Shown: positions 16,829 through 24,739 of the stretch, in pieces | Numbering within the stretch: the first letter of the stretch is position 1 | Layout: every line of letters starts with the position of its first letter | Source of the DNA: CAMEON01 sp964427175 | Lineage (GTDB): Bacteria; Bacillota; Clostridia; Oscillospirales; CAG-272 | Direction: 5' to 3' | Length of the DNA: 64,000 bases | Assembly (NCBI GenBank): GCA_964427175.1 | Contig: CAYRTP010000002.1 | Coordinates: 8,357 to 72,356, forward strand | Notes under the pieces: generated by a model | Told to the model about the DNA's origin: nothing | Database searches by the model: none | The model's input: only the letters and a program-made list of their open reading frames with translations | Program-made: the position numbers and the translations under genes

Positions 16829-18268
16829 ATGAAAAAGACCTTATTTCGCAGCTTTCTTTTGTCCCTGTCGATGCTGTTGTGTCTGGGCACCTGTGCCGCT
16901 TGCACCGCGAAACCTGATTCGGATCCCGCAGGCGAACAACCTACCGAACGAGAAACGTCGGGGTCTACCGAGGCCGCAACCACCGAGATCGTGACCGCCG
17001 AAGCCCCCGAGGAAACAGCCGCGGAGACCGCCGCGGACACCTCCGTTGCCTCGGACAAGCTGTGGGAACCCGATATGGGGACCTTCAACGAGGGGAAGGT
17101 GAACTACGCCAAGGACGAGAACGGCAACGTGACCGCTACCCCCACCGAGGGCCATTCCCTGGGCCTGGATGTCACCGACAAGACCGATCTGGTCTCCATC
17201 TGCTACTCCATTTGGTTTGACTACATTTTGCGGAAGTCGGACACGGGGGTGGACAGCTACCACGATATCTCCAAGATCCTGGCAGGCGAGCAGGAGTGGG
17301 GCGGCTCTCCCTCCTTCCACTACTGGGCCAAGCCCGCGCTGGGCTACTATTGCAGCACCAACCGTGAGGTCATCCGTACCCACATGACCCAGCTCTATAC
17401 CGCGGGGGTGGATTTCATTATTTTGGACCATACCAACCTGGGGTATGGGTATGTGGAGGATCCCGTCAATAAGACCTTGATGCTGGACGGTCCCATGATC
17501 GCTCTGTTCGAGACCATCATGGAGATGCGGGCCGAGGGCCTGGGCACTCCTTACGTGGTGGTTTGGGTCGGCGGCGGCGGAGACGAGCGGCTCTATAACT
17601 ACCTGTACGACAACTTCTACGGTCAGGAAAAGTGGGCGGATTGCTTCGTCTACTGGGACGGTAAGCCCTTTCTGCTGACCACCTTCCTCCATGACGAGAC
17701 TAACCCCGCCCCTTCGCAGTTTACCACACGCTGTATGGGCGGTCTCTTGGATAAGGATCGCATGAAGAACGGGCAGTGGAACTTCCTGTCGCTCAACAAT
17801 GCCCGGTATTGCACCGAAAACGCCGCAGGCGAGGCGGAGCAGATCCCCGTGTGCGTGGCCTCCCAGGAGACCTACATGTCGGCGGACACCGCCCACGGAC
17901 GCATCGGCGGTCTGTTCTGGTACGCCCAGTGGACCTCCGCCTTCAAGCACCGTCCCAAGTTCGTCACCCTCACCTGGTGGAACGAGTGGACGGCCCAGCG
18001 TCTCTACATTCAAGGCGGTGCCTACGATGGGCAATACCATTTCACCGACGCCTACAGCCCCGAATACAGCCGCGACATCGAGCCCATGGAGGGCGGTCAC
18101 GGCGATCAGTATTATCGCTGGATGATCGAGTATATCTCGGCCTACAAGAACCACCTGGAATGCCCCATGCTGGTGGAGGAGGCGTATCTCAGCGCGGAGA
18201 ACAGTCGGGCCGTGGAGCTGTTTCTGAAAAAATACAGCCGAGGCTTGAGTGAGCGCACGCCTTGGTGA
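16829..18268 (+). CDS. Secreted lipoprotein, GH71/GH99-like
   Basis: 479 residues; ATG after GAAGGAGAG. The signal sequence ends in a lipobox-like 'TCAAC', followed by a Thr/Glu/Ala-rich linker (about 30-80) that would span the wall. The main domain has features of TIM-barrel GH71/GH99-like proteins: 'ICYSIWFDYIL', 'HYWAKPALGYYCSTN', 'LYTAGVDFIILDHTNL', 'GLFWYAQWTSA', 'VTLTWWNEWTAQR'. It may act on alpha-glucans or mannans at the surface, but the catalytic residues cannot be assigned with certainty. It follows a MATE gene and ends at a strong terminator. Family placement is moderate; a structure-based search would decide. Confidence 0.7.
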   Translation: MKKTLFRSFLLSLSMLLCLGTCAACTAKPDSDPAGEQPTERETSGSTEAATTEIVTAEAPEETAAETAADTSVASDKLWEPDMGTFNEGKVNYAKDENGNVTATPTEGHSLGLDVTDKTDLVSICYSIWFDYILRKSDTGVDSYHDISKILAGEQEWGGSPSFHYWAKPALGYYCSTNREVIRTHMTQLYTAGVDFIILDHTNLGYGYVEDPVNKTLMLDGPMIALFETIMEMRAEGLGTPYVVVWVGGGGDERLYNYLYDNFYGQEKWADCFVYWDGKPFLLTTFLHDETNPAPSQFTTRCMGGLLDKDRMKNGQWNFLSLNNARYCTENAAGEAEQIPVCVASQETYMSADTAHGRIGGLFWYAQWTSAFKHRPKFVTLTWWNEWTAQRLYIQGGAYDGQYHFTDAYSPEYSRDIEPMEGGHGDQYYRWMIEYISAYKNHLECPMLVEEAYLSAENSRAVELFLKKYSRGLSERTPW

Positions 18269-18276
18269 AAAATGGA

Positions 18277-18310
18277 CCCGCAGGGCTTTGAGTCCTGCGG
18301 GGCTTTTCTT
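18277..18310 (+). terminator. Rho-independent terminator
   Basis: CCCGCAGG and CCTGCGGG arms with a nine-base loop, followed by CTTTTCTTT, just after the lipoprotein gene. Confidence 0.88.
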
Positions 18311-18340
18311 TCAATGAGAGCTCTTTTTTTAAAAATCCCC

Positions 18341-18369
18341 TTGCAAATTCAGACGGGATTTGCTATAAT
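18341..18369 (+). promoter_or_regulatory. Sigma-A promoter for nagA
   Basis: TTGCAA, 17-base spacer, TATAAT, 39 bases before the nagA start. Confidence 0.85.
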
Positions 18370-18408
18370 AGAGTCGAAACCAATTCCCATCCGAAAGGAG
18401 AATTTCAT

Positions 18409-19575
18409 ATGAATAACTGTCTCATCCACAACGCCCGTGTCTACAATACCGTGACCCGTAGCTTTTACCACGGCTCTGTGCTGGTCATGAAGGGCAAGAT
18501 CGCTATTCTGCACCGCGGTGACGTGACCGCTGCCCCCGAAGGGGTGGAGCTCTATGATGCCGAGGGACGTATGGTCATCCCCGGTATGGTGGATATCCAT
18601 ACCCACGGCCGCGCAGGCGGGGATTTCAATACCGCTGACGGAGCCGCCATGTCCAACATGGCCAAGTCCTACCTGGACAGCGGCGTGACCACCGTTCTGC
18701 CCACCCTGGCATCGGCTCCCCTGGAGTCCTTGGAGCGCTCCATCGACCTCATCAACGCTCTCCGTACCGAGGCCCTGGCCTCCGAGGGTCAGCAGGCCTA
18801 CGTGGCAGGAACCCACCTGGAGGGCCGTTACCTCAACCCCAAGCGTCGGGGAGCCCACGCCGCCGATCTGCTGGTGGCCTTGGATCCCGCCGAGCTGGAA
18901 GCTCTGCTGACCCGTATTCAGGGCGCACGCCACATCTCGGCGGCCCTGGAGCAGGAGGGCGGGGAGGAGTTCCTCCGCCGTGCTCTGTCCCTGGGAGCCA
19001 CCGTCAGCCTGGGCCACACCGATGCCGACTATGAGACGGCCACCCGCCTGATCAGGGCCGGAGTCAGCGGTATGACCCACCTGTTCAACGCCATGCCTCC
19101 CCTCCACCATCGGGACGGCGGTGCCGTGGCCGCAGGTCTCCTGTCGGATACCGCTTACTGCGAGCTGATCTGCGACGGCTTCCATATCGCTCCCCACATG
19201 GTCAAGATGGCGTATCGCCTGGCGGGCCGCCGCCTGACCCTCATCACCGACTCCATGGAGGCCACGGGCTGTCCCGACGGCGAGTACTCCATCGCGGGCA
19301 ACCCCGTTACGGTCAAGGACGGTAAGGCCCGCACCCACGACGGTGCCATCGCGGGCAGTACCCTCTCTATGTGGGAGGCGGCGCAGAATCTCTGCTCCTT
19401 CGCGGGGGCGGACTTTGCCGATGCCGTCTACGCCGCCACCATGGCTCCCGCCTACGAGGCAGGCCTGGAGTCCGAGGTGGGCTCCATTGAGGTCAATAAG
19501 CGGGCAGACCTGCTGATCCTGGATGACGAGCATACCATCGGCCGCATCCTGTGCGGCGGCTACTGGCACAACTGA
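18409..19575 (+). CDS. nagA: N-acetylglucosamine-6-phosphate deacetylase
   Basis: 388 residues; ATG after GAAAGGAG. It removes the acetyl group from GlcNAc-6-phosphate in amino-sugar use and wall recycling. Amidohydrolase motifs: 'VDIHTHGRAGGDF' near residue 62, 'THLEGRYLNPKRRGAH' near 140 with the metal-binding Glu, 'VSLGHTDADYE' and 'GMTHLFNAMPPLHHR' with metal His residues, 'ICDGFH', and 'LITDSME' with the catalytic Asp. Where most members read Glu-Gly-Pro after the metal Glu, this one reads Glu-Gly-Arg. No nagB lies beside it; instead a membrane-protein gene overlaps its stop codon. The product is cytoplasmic. Confidence 0.93.
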   Translation: MNNCLIHNARVYNTVTRSFYHGSVLVMKGKIAILHRGDVTAAPEGVELYDAEGRMVIPGMVDIHTHGRAGGDFNTADGAAMSNMAKSYLDSGVTTVLPTLASAPLESLERSIDLINALRTEALASEGQQAYVAGTHLEGRYLNPKRRGAHAADLLVALDPAELEALLTRIQGARHISAALEQEGGEEFLRRALSLGATVSLGHTDADYETATRLIRAGVSGMTHLFNAMPPLHHRDGGAVAAGLLSDTAYCELICDGFHIAPHMVKMAYRLAGRRLTLITDSMEATGCPDGEYSIAGNPVTVKDGKARTHDGAIAGSTLSMWEAAQNLCSFAGADFADAVYAATMAPAYEAGLESEVGSIEVNKRADLLILDDEHTIGRILCGGYWHN

Positions 19576-20459
19576 TGGAGACTATGACGGATATGCGTGA
19601 CGTGAATCCTACGCCTCAAAGCTCCGAGCCCGCCCGAGGCCTCGGCATGACGGAGCTCCGTCATCGGGCCCGCCGTATCCTGGACGGAACGGGGAAGCGG
19701 AGCAATCGCCTGACCCTGGTCCTGGCTGTCACCATCCTGCTGACCGTGGCGGTGGGGAGCTACATGGCGGCCTCGGGGGCCTATATGCTCAGTCTCCTGC
19801 TGGGGGCAAGTGTCTTTGTGTCGGACCTGATCGCCTACGGCTTGATGGGGGTGCTGGGCTTGTTCGTGGTCCTGCCCCTGGGAGCCTCGGTGTTCCGCCT
19901 GGCTTGTCTGGCCGTCCTGGAGAGCCGAGCCTATACCTCCCCCATGGAATTCGAGGTAACCGATGACATTCCCGATCTGATCGAACTGCTCCACCCCTTT
20001 ACCTCACGGAGCGCCTACGGCCGATGCATGGCTGTGGGGCTGGGAGCCTGTGGCTGGGCCATGCTGTGGGGCGGAATCCCCGTCGGGGCCTACCGCTTGC
20101 TGGCCAATCAGTACGATCGCATGGCCAATCAAGGGTTCTCCGCCGAGCTCTGTAATCTGCTGACCATCCTTACCCTGGTGGCCTGCCTGTGCTTTGGCTT
20201 GCTTATGCTGTTCCTCTCGGGTTATCGGGCCGGCTTTGGTTTCTTCGTGTTCGTCCACCCCAGCTTGTCCGTGCGGGAGGTCAACCGTTACTTCAAGGGC
20301 TTCCGACGGAACAGGGTTTGTCCCTTTTCCCTGCGCCTGGGCTTTGTGGGATGGATCCTGCTGTCCCTTTTGGCGGTGCTGGTCCCCTTTGTCCTGCATA
20401 CGGTGCCCTGGGCACTCTGCAGTGCCGCCTTGTACGGCGCGACGTTAAGGAGGTCGTGA
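19575..20459 (+). CDS. Multi-pass membrane protein of unknown function
   Basis: 294 residues. The first ATG overlaps the nagA stop codon (TGATG), implying translational coupling; ATGs seven or fewer residues in are alternatives. After a soluble 45-residue start come about six hydrophobic segments (near 50-70, 78-105, 150-170, 193-215, 255-280). A short motif 'SVREVNRYFKGFRRNR' before the last segment resembles the DUF975 layout, but this is weak. It sits between nagA and a lipoprotein gene in a probable three-gene operon. The function is unknown. Confidence 0.72.
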   Translation: METMTDMRDVNPTPQSSEPARGLGMTELRHRARRILDGTGKRSNRLTLVLAVTILLTVAVGSYMAASGAYMLSLLLGASVFVSDLIAYGLMGVLGLFVVLPLGASVFRLACLAVLESRAYTSPMEFEVTDDIPDLIELLHPFTSRSAYGRCMAVGLGACGWAMLWGGIPVGAYRLLANQYDRMANQGFSAELCNLLTILTLVACLCFGLLMLFLSGYRAGFGFFVFVHPSLSVREVNRYFKGFRRNRVCPFSLRLGFVGWILLSLLAVLVPFVLHTVPWALCSAALYGATLRRS

Positions 20460-20463
20460 AATC

Positions 20464-21513
20464 GTGAAAACAAGAAAAATTATGGTTCTCGTTTGTTTGC
20501 TTTCGCTTATCTCGGCAGTTTTTATGGCTTGTGACTCGGATGCTGAGGCGTATGTGCAAATGGAAGAAACCACCGATACGGAGACTCAGTCGGATGAGTC
20601 CTCACTTGAAGAAACAACCGCCGCACAAAATGATGAGGAGCTCACGGTGGAGGAAACAACCGAGGCCGAGACAGAGGAGTCCGAGGAATGGATTACAATA
20701 GCCGTAGAGTCTTTTTACAGACCGTCGATTCAAGTATGGAAAAGTGGATTCGATATTCATTTGAACCAACGTGCCGATAAAACCTTTGAGCCGGAGCGGC
20801 CGTCCGTATCCATGGATATCAGCGATGAGAAGACCGTAACGGGCGTTTACGATCATCGGGTGGAATCCCCGCATTATCGGGATAGCTATTTGATTTATCG
20901 TGTCTCGGGTGAAAACGGTGATTCGGCGCGGTTTGATCTTGCGGAGGATACGGGCAGATTGGTCCGGTATATGGACTTTGAATTCGACCGGAAGGTTGAA
21001 GATGGCACTATCAATGGACCCATACTTCCCAAAGAGGAATGCATAGCCATTGCACAAAAATATATGTATGATTTTTTGGGCGCTTCGGGGAACTACGTTT
21101 TGGTAAACGAACAGTACACGAAGGATCCGGACAGTACGTATGGAACGTATACGTTTCATTTTCGTCGATATATGGATCAATTGCCAACAGATGAACATAT
21201 GCTGCTTTCGATGGGCGAAATGGGCGTGATCAAGGGCTTTTCCTCCAAAATGCTCGGCGGTATGGACGACATCGATCTTCTTGATTATGACGAGGAAGAA
21301 TTGATGAAAGCCATTGGGTATAAATTGGCAAGGATTTATGCCATGCGCCTGGCGCACACGGTTGGCCAGTATCTCATTGATGACGTTTGTCTGACCCGTC
21401 TTCAAGATGGAGAGCTCTATTTACAGTATCGGCTCACGGTACGGTTCGTAAGCCAAGAGACCGTCTCCCCGGAGGAGGAGGTCAGCCTGCTCGTCTGCAT
21501 CGGTTCATACTGA
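20464..21513 (+). CDS. Lipoprotein of unknown function
   Basis: 349 residues starting at GTG, 9 bases after an AAGGAGG site that lies in the end of the previous gene. Signal sequence 'MKTRKIMVLVCLLSLISAVFMAC' carries a lipobox-like 'FMAC'. A Glu/Thr/Ser-rich spacer (about 25-75) is followed by a mixed alpha/beta domain with 'CIAIAQKYMYDFLGASGNYVLV', resembling peptidase-propeptide (PepSY-like) patterns only loosely. It is more AT-rich than nagA upstream. It would be lipid-anchored outside the membrane. No function can be named. Confidence 0.72.
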   Translation: MKTRKIMVLVCLLSLISAVFMACDSDAEAYVQMEETTDTETQSDESSLEETTAAQNDEELTVEETTEAETEESEEWITIAVESFYRPSIQVWKSGFDIHLNQRADKTFEPERPSVSMDISDEKTVTGVYDHRVESPHYRDSYLIYRVSGENGDSARFDLAEDTGRLVRYMDFEFDRKVEDGTINGPILPKEECIAIAQKYMYDFLGASGNYVLVNEQYTKDPDSTYGTYTFHFRRYMDQLPTDEHMLLSMGEMGVIKGFSSKMLGGMDDIDLLDYDEEELMKAIGYKLARIYAMRLAHTVGQYLIDDVCLTRLQDGELYLQYRLTVRFVSQETVSPEEEVSLLVCIGSY

Positions 21514-21592
21514 TATGAATAAATCCTCGCGGGGGCATAATGCGTATGCCTTGAGGGGGTATACCGGCAGCGGAATACAATGCTCCTAACAG

Positions 21593-21637
21593 AAAACAGA
21601 CCCATCCAACGGCCAAAGCCGAGGATGGGTCTGTTTT
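21593..21637. terminator. Bidirectional terminator between convergent genes
   Basis: AAAACAGACCCATCC and GGATGGGTCTGTTTT enclose a 15-base loop; T-runs are available on both strands. It lies between the plus-strand lipoprotein gene and minus-strand rodA. The remaining 320-base gap holds only this and a hairpin repeat. Confidence 0.88.
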
Positions 21638-21755
21638 GCTGTGGGGCACCACTTCGCGCGTTCTCCCGTTCCCAAAATCTATCGCGGGGATGGGGCCCCG
21701 CTGACGTAGGATATCCTTCCGTCAAACAGCAAGTAAACACATATACGAAATATGT

Positions 21756-21829
21756 TTTAAAAGTTCTTGGGGTCAAGCCCTTCTTTCAAGAAGGGCTTGC
21801 GGGTGCAGGGCAGAGCCCTGCCGCTCCCC
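21756..21829 (-). repeat. Dispersed structured hairpin element, copy 1 (3' of rodA)
   Basis: Read from rodA outward it has CAGGGCTCTGCCCTG, then ACCCGC, a stem CAAGCCCTTC/GAAGGGCTTG, then ACCCCAAGAACTTTT. It is the same plan as the other copies in this window but with its own stem sequence. Confidence 0.75.
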
Positions 21830-21834
21830 TTTCC

Positions 21835-22965
21835 TTATTCCCAAATTCTTCTGACGGGCTTGTGAGCCTTTACCGAATGAACCATACCGATGAGGATGTA
21901 GGTGGCCAGCAGAGAGGAGCCGCCGCAGGAGAGGAAGGGAAGGGTAATACCCACCACGGGCAGGATGGCCAGGCACATTCCCACGTTTTCGAGGATCTGG
22001 GCGATGAGTACCGCCGCAACGCCCGCCGCGATGAACATACCGTAGTCGTGGCTTGCCTGCCGACCGATCCACAGCACCCGTACCACCAGCACCGCCAGGG
22101 CCAGGATGACCAGGGTTCCGCCGATGAAGCCGAACTTTTCGCAGATGGTGGCCAGGATGAAGTCGGTGTGGGAGGCGGTGAGCTGTTCGTAGTCGCCGCC
22201 ATTCTGCCAGCCGACTCCGAACAGACCGCCGTTTTCCATGCATTGCTTGGAGAGCAGAGGCTGCCAGCCCTTGTCCATGGGGTCCAGCTCGGGATTGAAG
22301 CCCACCACGATGCGGTCCTGCTGGTAGGAGGCCAAAAAGTCCCACAGGAAGGGGAAGGCCACCGCCACCACACCGCCCAGGGCGGCGAAGTACCCCCAAT
22401 GGAGTCCCGCGGCAAAGAGCATGATGAGCACCATCACCATGTACACCAGGGCCACGCCCAAATCTCCCGAAACCAGGATGAGTCCCACGATCAGCAGGGC
22501 GTGAAGTCCCAGCCCCACGATGGAGCGGAACTGGTTGATGGTGGCCCGTACCGAGGACAAATGCTTGGCAAAGGTGCAGGTGAAGGTGATCTTGACGAAC
22601 TCCGAGGGCTGGATGGCGATGCCGATGCCGGGAATGGTCAGCCAGCTCTTGTTGGCGGTCTCTACGCCCGCGCCGGTGTCACCCGCCACCAGGGTCAGTC
22701 CCAAAATGCCCACCGAGAAAAGGAGCATGACCGCCCACAGACGGTCCAAAATCACGTGATAGTCCAGATTGGCCACGACGAAGGTGAGGATCACCCCCAT
22801 GACCGTCATGGCGAACTGCATCCTCAGCTTGCTCATACCGAAGTTGTCCACCGCGCCGTACACCGTCAAAAGGCTGACCAGCGACAGAAACGTGGTGCAG
22901 ATCAAGAGAATGGGGTCCACGCGGCGCACCGCGTCGGACAGAAATAATTTCATTTTCTCACCCAT
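21835..22965 (-). CDS. rodA: SEDS family peptidoglycan polymerase RodA/FtsW type
   Basis: 376 residues; ATG after an AAAGGAGC site. Ten hydrophobic helices and the SEDS signatures are visible: 'KSWLTIPGIGIAIQPSEFVKI' (position about 125-145), an extracellular loop with 'GWQNGGDYEQLTASHTDFILATICEKFGF', and 'PVVGITLPFLSCGGSSLL' near the end. SEDS proteins polymerise lipid II glycan strands together with a class B PBP; a matching mrdA-like gene lies at about 30-32 kb. RodA rather than FtsW is suggested by the short termini and the mreB/mrdA context, but SpoVE-type roles cannot be excluded. A hairpin element follows its stop. Confidence 0.88.
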   Translation of the reverse strand: MGEKMKLFLSDAVRRVDPILLICTTFLSLVSLLTVYGAVDNFGMSKLRMQFAMTVMGVILTFVVANLDYHVILDRLWAVMLLFSVGILGLTLVAGDTGAGVETANKSWLTIPGIGIAIQPSEFVKITFTCTFAKHLSSVRATINQFRSIVGLGLHALLIVGLILVSGDLGVALVYMVMVLIMLFAAGLHWGYFAALGGVVAVAFPFLWDFLASYQQDRIVVGFNPELDPMDKGWQPLLSKQCMENGGLFGVGWQNGGDYEQLTASHTDFILATICEKFGFIGGTLVILALAVLVVRVLWIGRQASHDYGMFIAAGVAAVLIAQILENVGMCLAILPVVGITLPFLSCGGSSLLATYILIGMVHSVKAHKPVRRIWE

Positions 22966-22994
22966 AACGGTGCTCCTTTCGTGGGGGATGCATA

Positions 22995-23113
22995 AGTGAA
23001 GAGTGAAAAGTGAAGGAGCAAACCCCTGCGGGGTTTGTCCGTTTTATTTATATATCAGAAACCCGAAGGGTTTCTTTCCTCACTTTTTCACTTTTCACTC
23101 TTCCTTCTTCACT
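22995..23113. repeat. AGTGAA-type inverted repeat
   Basis: Left arm with repeated AGTGAAAAGTGAAG units and right arm CACTTTTCACTCTTC are complementary over about 20 bases. Between them are two small hairpins, CAAACCCCTGCGGGGTTTG and AGAAACCCGAAGGGTTTCT. It fills the space between rodA and proS and looks like a non-autonomous dispersed repeat. No gene. Confidence 0.7.
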
Positions 23114-23114
23114 G

Positions 23115-23157
23115 TTAAGATTCAAAAGGAGGGCAGAGCCCTCCTTTTGAATCTTAA
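23115..23157 (-). terminator. Twenty-base-pair perfect hairpin ending proS
   Basis: TTAAGATTCAAAAGGAGGGC and its exact complement flank the loop AGA; the proS stop codon lies in the outer end of the stem. The GGGC-AGA-GCCC core is shared with the dispersed hairpin elements elsewhere in the window. Confidence 0.8.
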
Positions 23158-24596
23158 TACTGACGGCCCCAGACAACCAGGTGCTTGGCGGGCTTGCCGC
23201 AGCAGGCGCAGACATCGGAGGGAGCCTCGTGCTCGCCGAAGGGGATGCAACGGGACTTGACACCGCCGGTCTCATCCTTGAGCTGATCCTCGCAAGCGGA
23301 ATCACCGCACCACATAGCCTTGATGTAGCCGGGCTTGTTGGCGGCAATGTCCAGGAACTCCTCGTGGTTGTGGGCGACGTGGGTCTTCTCGGCCAGGTTG
23401 CGCTCGCAACGGGCTACCAGCTCGTTGTGGACCTGATCCAGCATAGCGGCGACCTCGGCCTCGATATTATCCAGGGAGACGAACTTCTTCTCGCGGGTCA
23501 CGCGGCTGACCAGGACGCAGGAGTTGTTGGCGATATCGCGGGGACCGATCTCCAGACGGACGGGCACACCCTTCATCTCGTACTGGCTGAACTTCCAACC
23601 GGCGGAGTTGTCGGAGTCGTCCAGCTTGACGCGCAGACCGGCGGCGATCAGGCGGTTCTTGAGGGTGTTGGCGTTCTCCAAAACCCCCTCCTTGTGCTGG
23701 GCGGCGGGGATGATGACCACCTGGATGGGGGCGATACGGGGAGGCAGGATCAGACCGCTGTCGTCACCGTGGGCCATGATGATGGCACCGATCATACGGG
23801 TGGATACGCCCCAAGAGGTCTGATGGGGATGACGGACCTTGTTCTCGCGGTCGGTGAAGGTGATGTCAAATGCCTCGGCAAAGCCGGTGCCGAAGTAGTG
23901 GGAGGTACCGCCCTGGAGGGCAACGCCGTTGTGCATCATGGGCTCGATGGTGTAGGTCTCCACGGCACCCGCGAACTTCTCCTTCTCGGTCTTCTGACCC
24001 GTGATGGCGGGGATAGCCAGGGAGTCGCGGTAGAAGTCCTCGTAGACCTTCAGCATCTGGATGGTCTCGGCGCGGGCCTCGTCCTCGGTCTCGTGCATGG
24101 TGTGACCCTCCTGCCAGAGGAACTCGGAGGTACGCAGGAAGGGACGGGTGGTCTTCTCCCAACGGACCACGTTGCACCACTGGTTGTACAGCTTGGGCAG
24201 GTCGCGGTAGGAGTGGATGATGTCCTTATAGTGCTCGCAGAACAGGGTCTCGGAGGTGGGACGGACGATGAGACGCTCGGCCAGGGTATTCTGACCGCCG
24301 ATGGTGACCACGGCGCACTCGGGCGCGAAGCCCTCAACGTGGTCCTTCTCCTTCTGGAGCAGGCTCTCGGGAATGAACATGGGCATACAAACGTTCTCGT
24401 GGCCCAGCGCCTTGAAGCGGGCATCCAGGTCCTTCTGAATGTTTTCCCAAATGGCGTAGCCGTAGGGACGGATGACCATGCATCCCTTCACGCCGGAGTA
24501 ATCGGCCAGCTCGGCCTTCTTGACCACGTCGGTGTACCATTGGGTAAAGTCCACGTCCATGGAAGTGATTTGTTCGACAAGTTTATCCTTTGCCAT
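23154..24596 (-). CDS. proS: Prolyl-tRNA synthetase, archaeal/eukaryote-like short form
   Basis: 480 residues, starting MAKDKLVEQ. It charges tRNA-Pro. This is the ProS type without the bacterial editing insertion. Class II motifs: 'RPYGYAIWENIQKDLDARFK' (motif 1 region), 'RPTSETLFCEHYKDIIHSYRDLP' and 'QWCNVVRWEKTTRPFLRTSEFLWQEGHTMHETEDEA' (motif 2), and 'GTSHYFG' in the active site. The anticodon-binding domain and a zinc-type C-terminal domain ending in 'WGRQY' follow. A consensus promoter precedes the gene; no T-box leader fits in the short upstream region. A 20-bp hairpin ends it. Confidence 0.95.
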   Translation of the reverse strand: MAKDKLVEQITSMDVDFTQWYTDVVKKAELADYSGVKGCMVIRPYGYAIWENIQKDLDARFKALGHENVCMPMFIPESLLQKEKDHVEGFAPECAVVTIGGQNTLAERLIVRPTSETLFCEHYKDIIHSYRDLPKLYNQWCNVVRWEKTTRPFLRTSEFLWQEGHTMHETEDEARAETIQMLKVYEDFYRDSLAIPAITGQKTEKEKFAGAVETYTIEPMMHNGVALQGGTSHYFGTGFAEAFDITFTDRENKVRHPHQTSWGVSTRMIGAIIMAHGDDSGLILPPRIAPIQVVIIPAAQHKEGVLENANTLKNRLIAAGLRVKLDDSDNSAGWKFSQYEMKGVPVRLEIGPRDIANNSCVLVSRVTREKKFVSLDNIEAEVAAMLDQVHNELVARCERNLAEKTHVAHNHEEFLDIAANKPGYIKAMWCGDSACEDQLKDETGGVKSRCIPFGEHEAPSDVCACCGKPAKHLVVWGRQY

Positions 24597-24641
24597 ATTG
24601 TAAAACCTTCTTTCTCGGTGTGATAATCATATAGATATTTT

Positions 24642-24670
24642 ATTATAACTCATGGCGGGGATTTTGTCAA
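24642..24670 (-). promoter_or_regulatory. Sigma-A promoter for proS
   Basis: On the minus strand: TTGACA, 17-base spacer, TATAAT, 46 bases before the start codon. Confidence 0.87.
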
Positions 24671-24696
24671 GGGGGGCAGGGGATTTTTTGGAAAAA

Positions 24697-24724
24697 ACAC
24701 GGCACCCCAAAAAGGATGCCGTGT
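24697..24724 (-). terminator. Terminator of the GH3 gene
   Basis: Minus-strand stem ACACGGCA/TGCCGTGT followed by a T-run, 16 bases after the GH3 stop codon. Confidence 0.85.
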
Positions 24725-24739
24725 CAAATATCAAAGGAA

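Noticed and set aside
21580..24623. Two long plus-strand frames opposite rodA and proS
   Set aside because: Shadows of well-supported minus-strand genes; their starts lie in a terminator hairpin and inside proS respectively.
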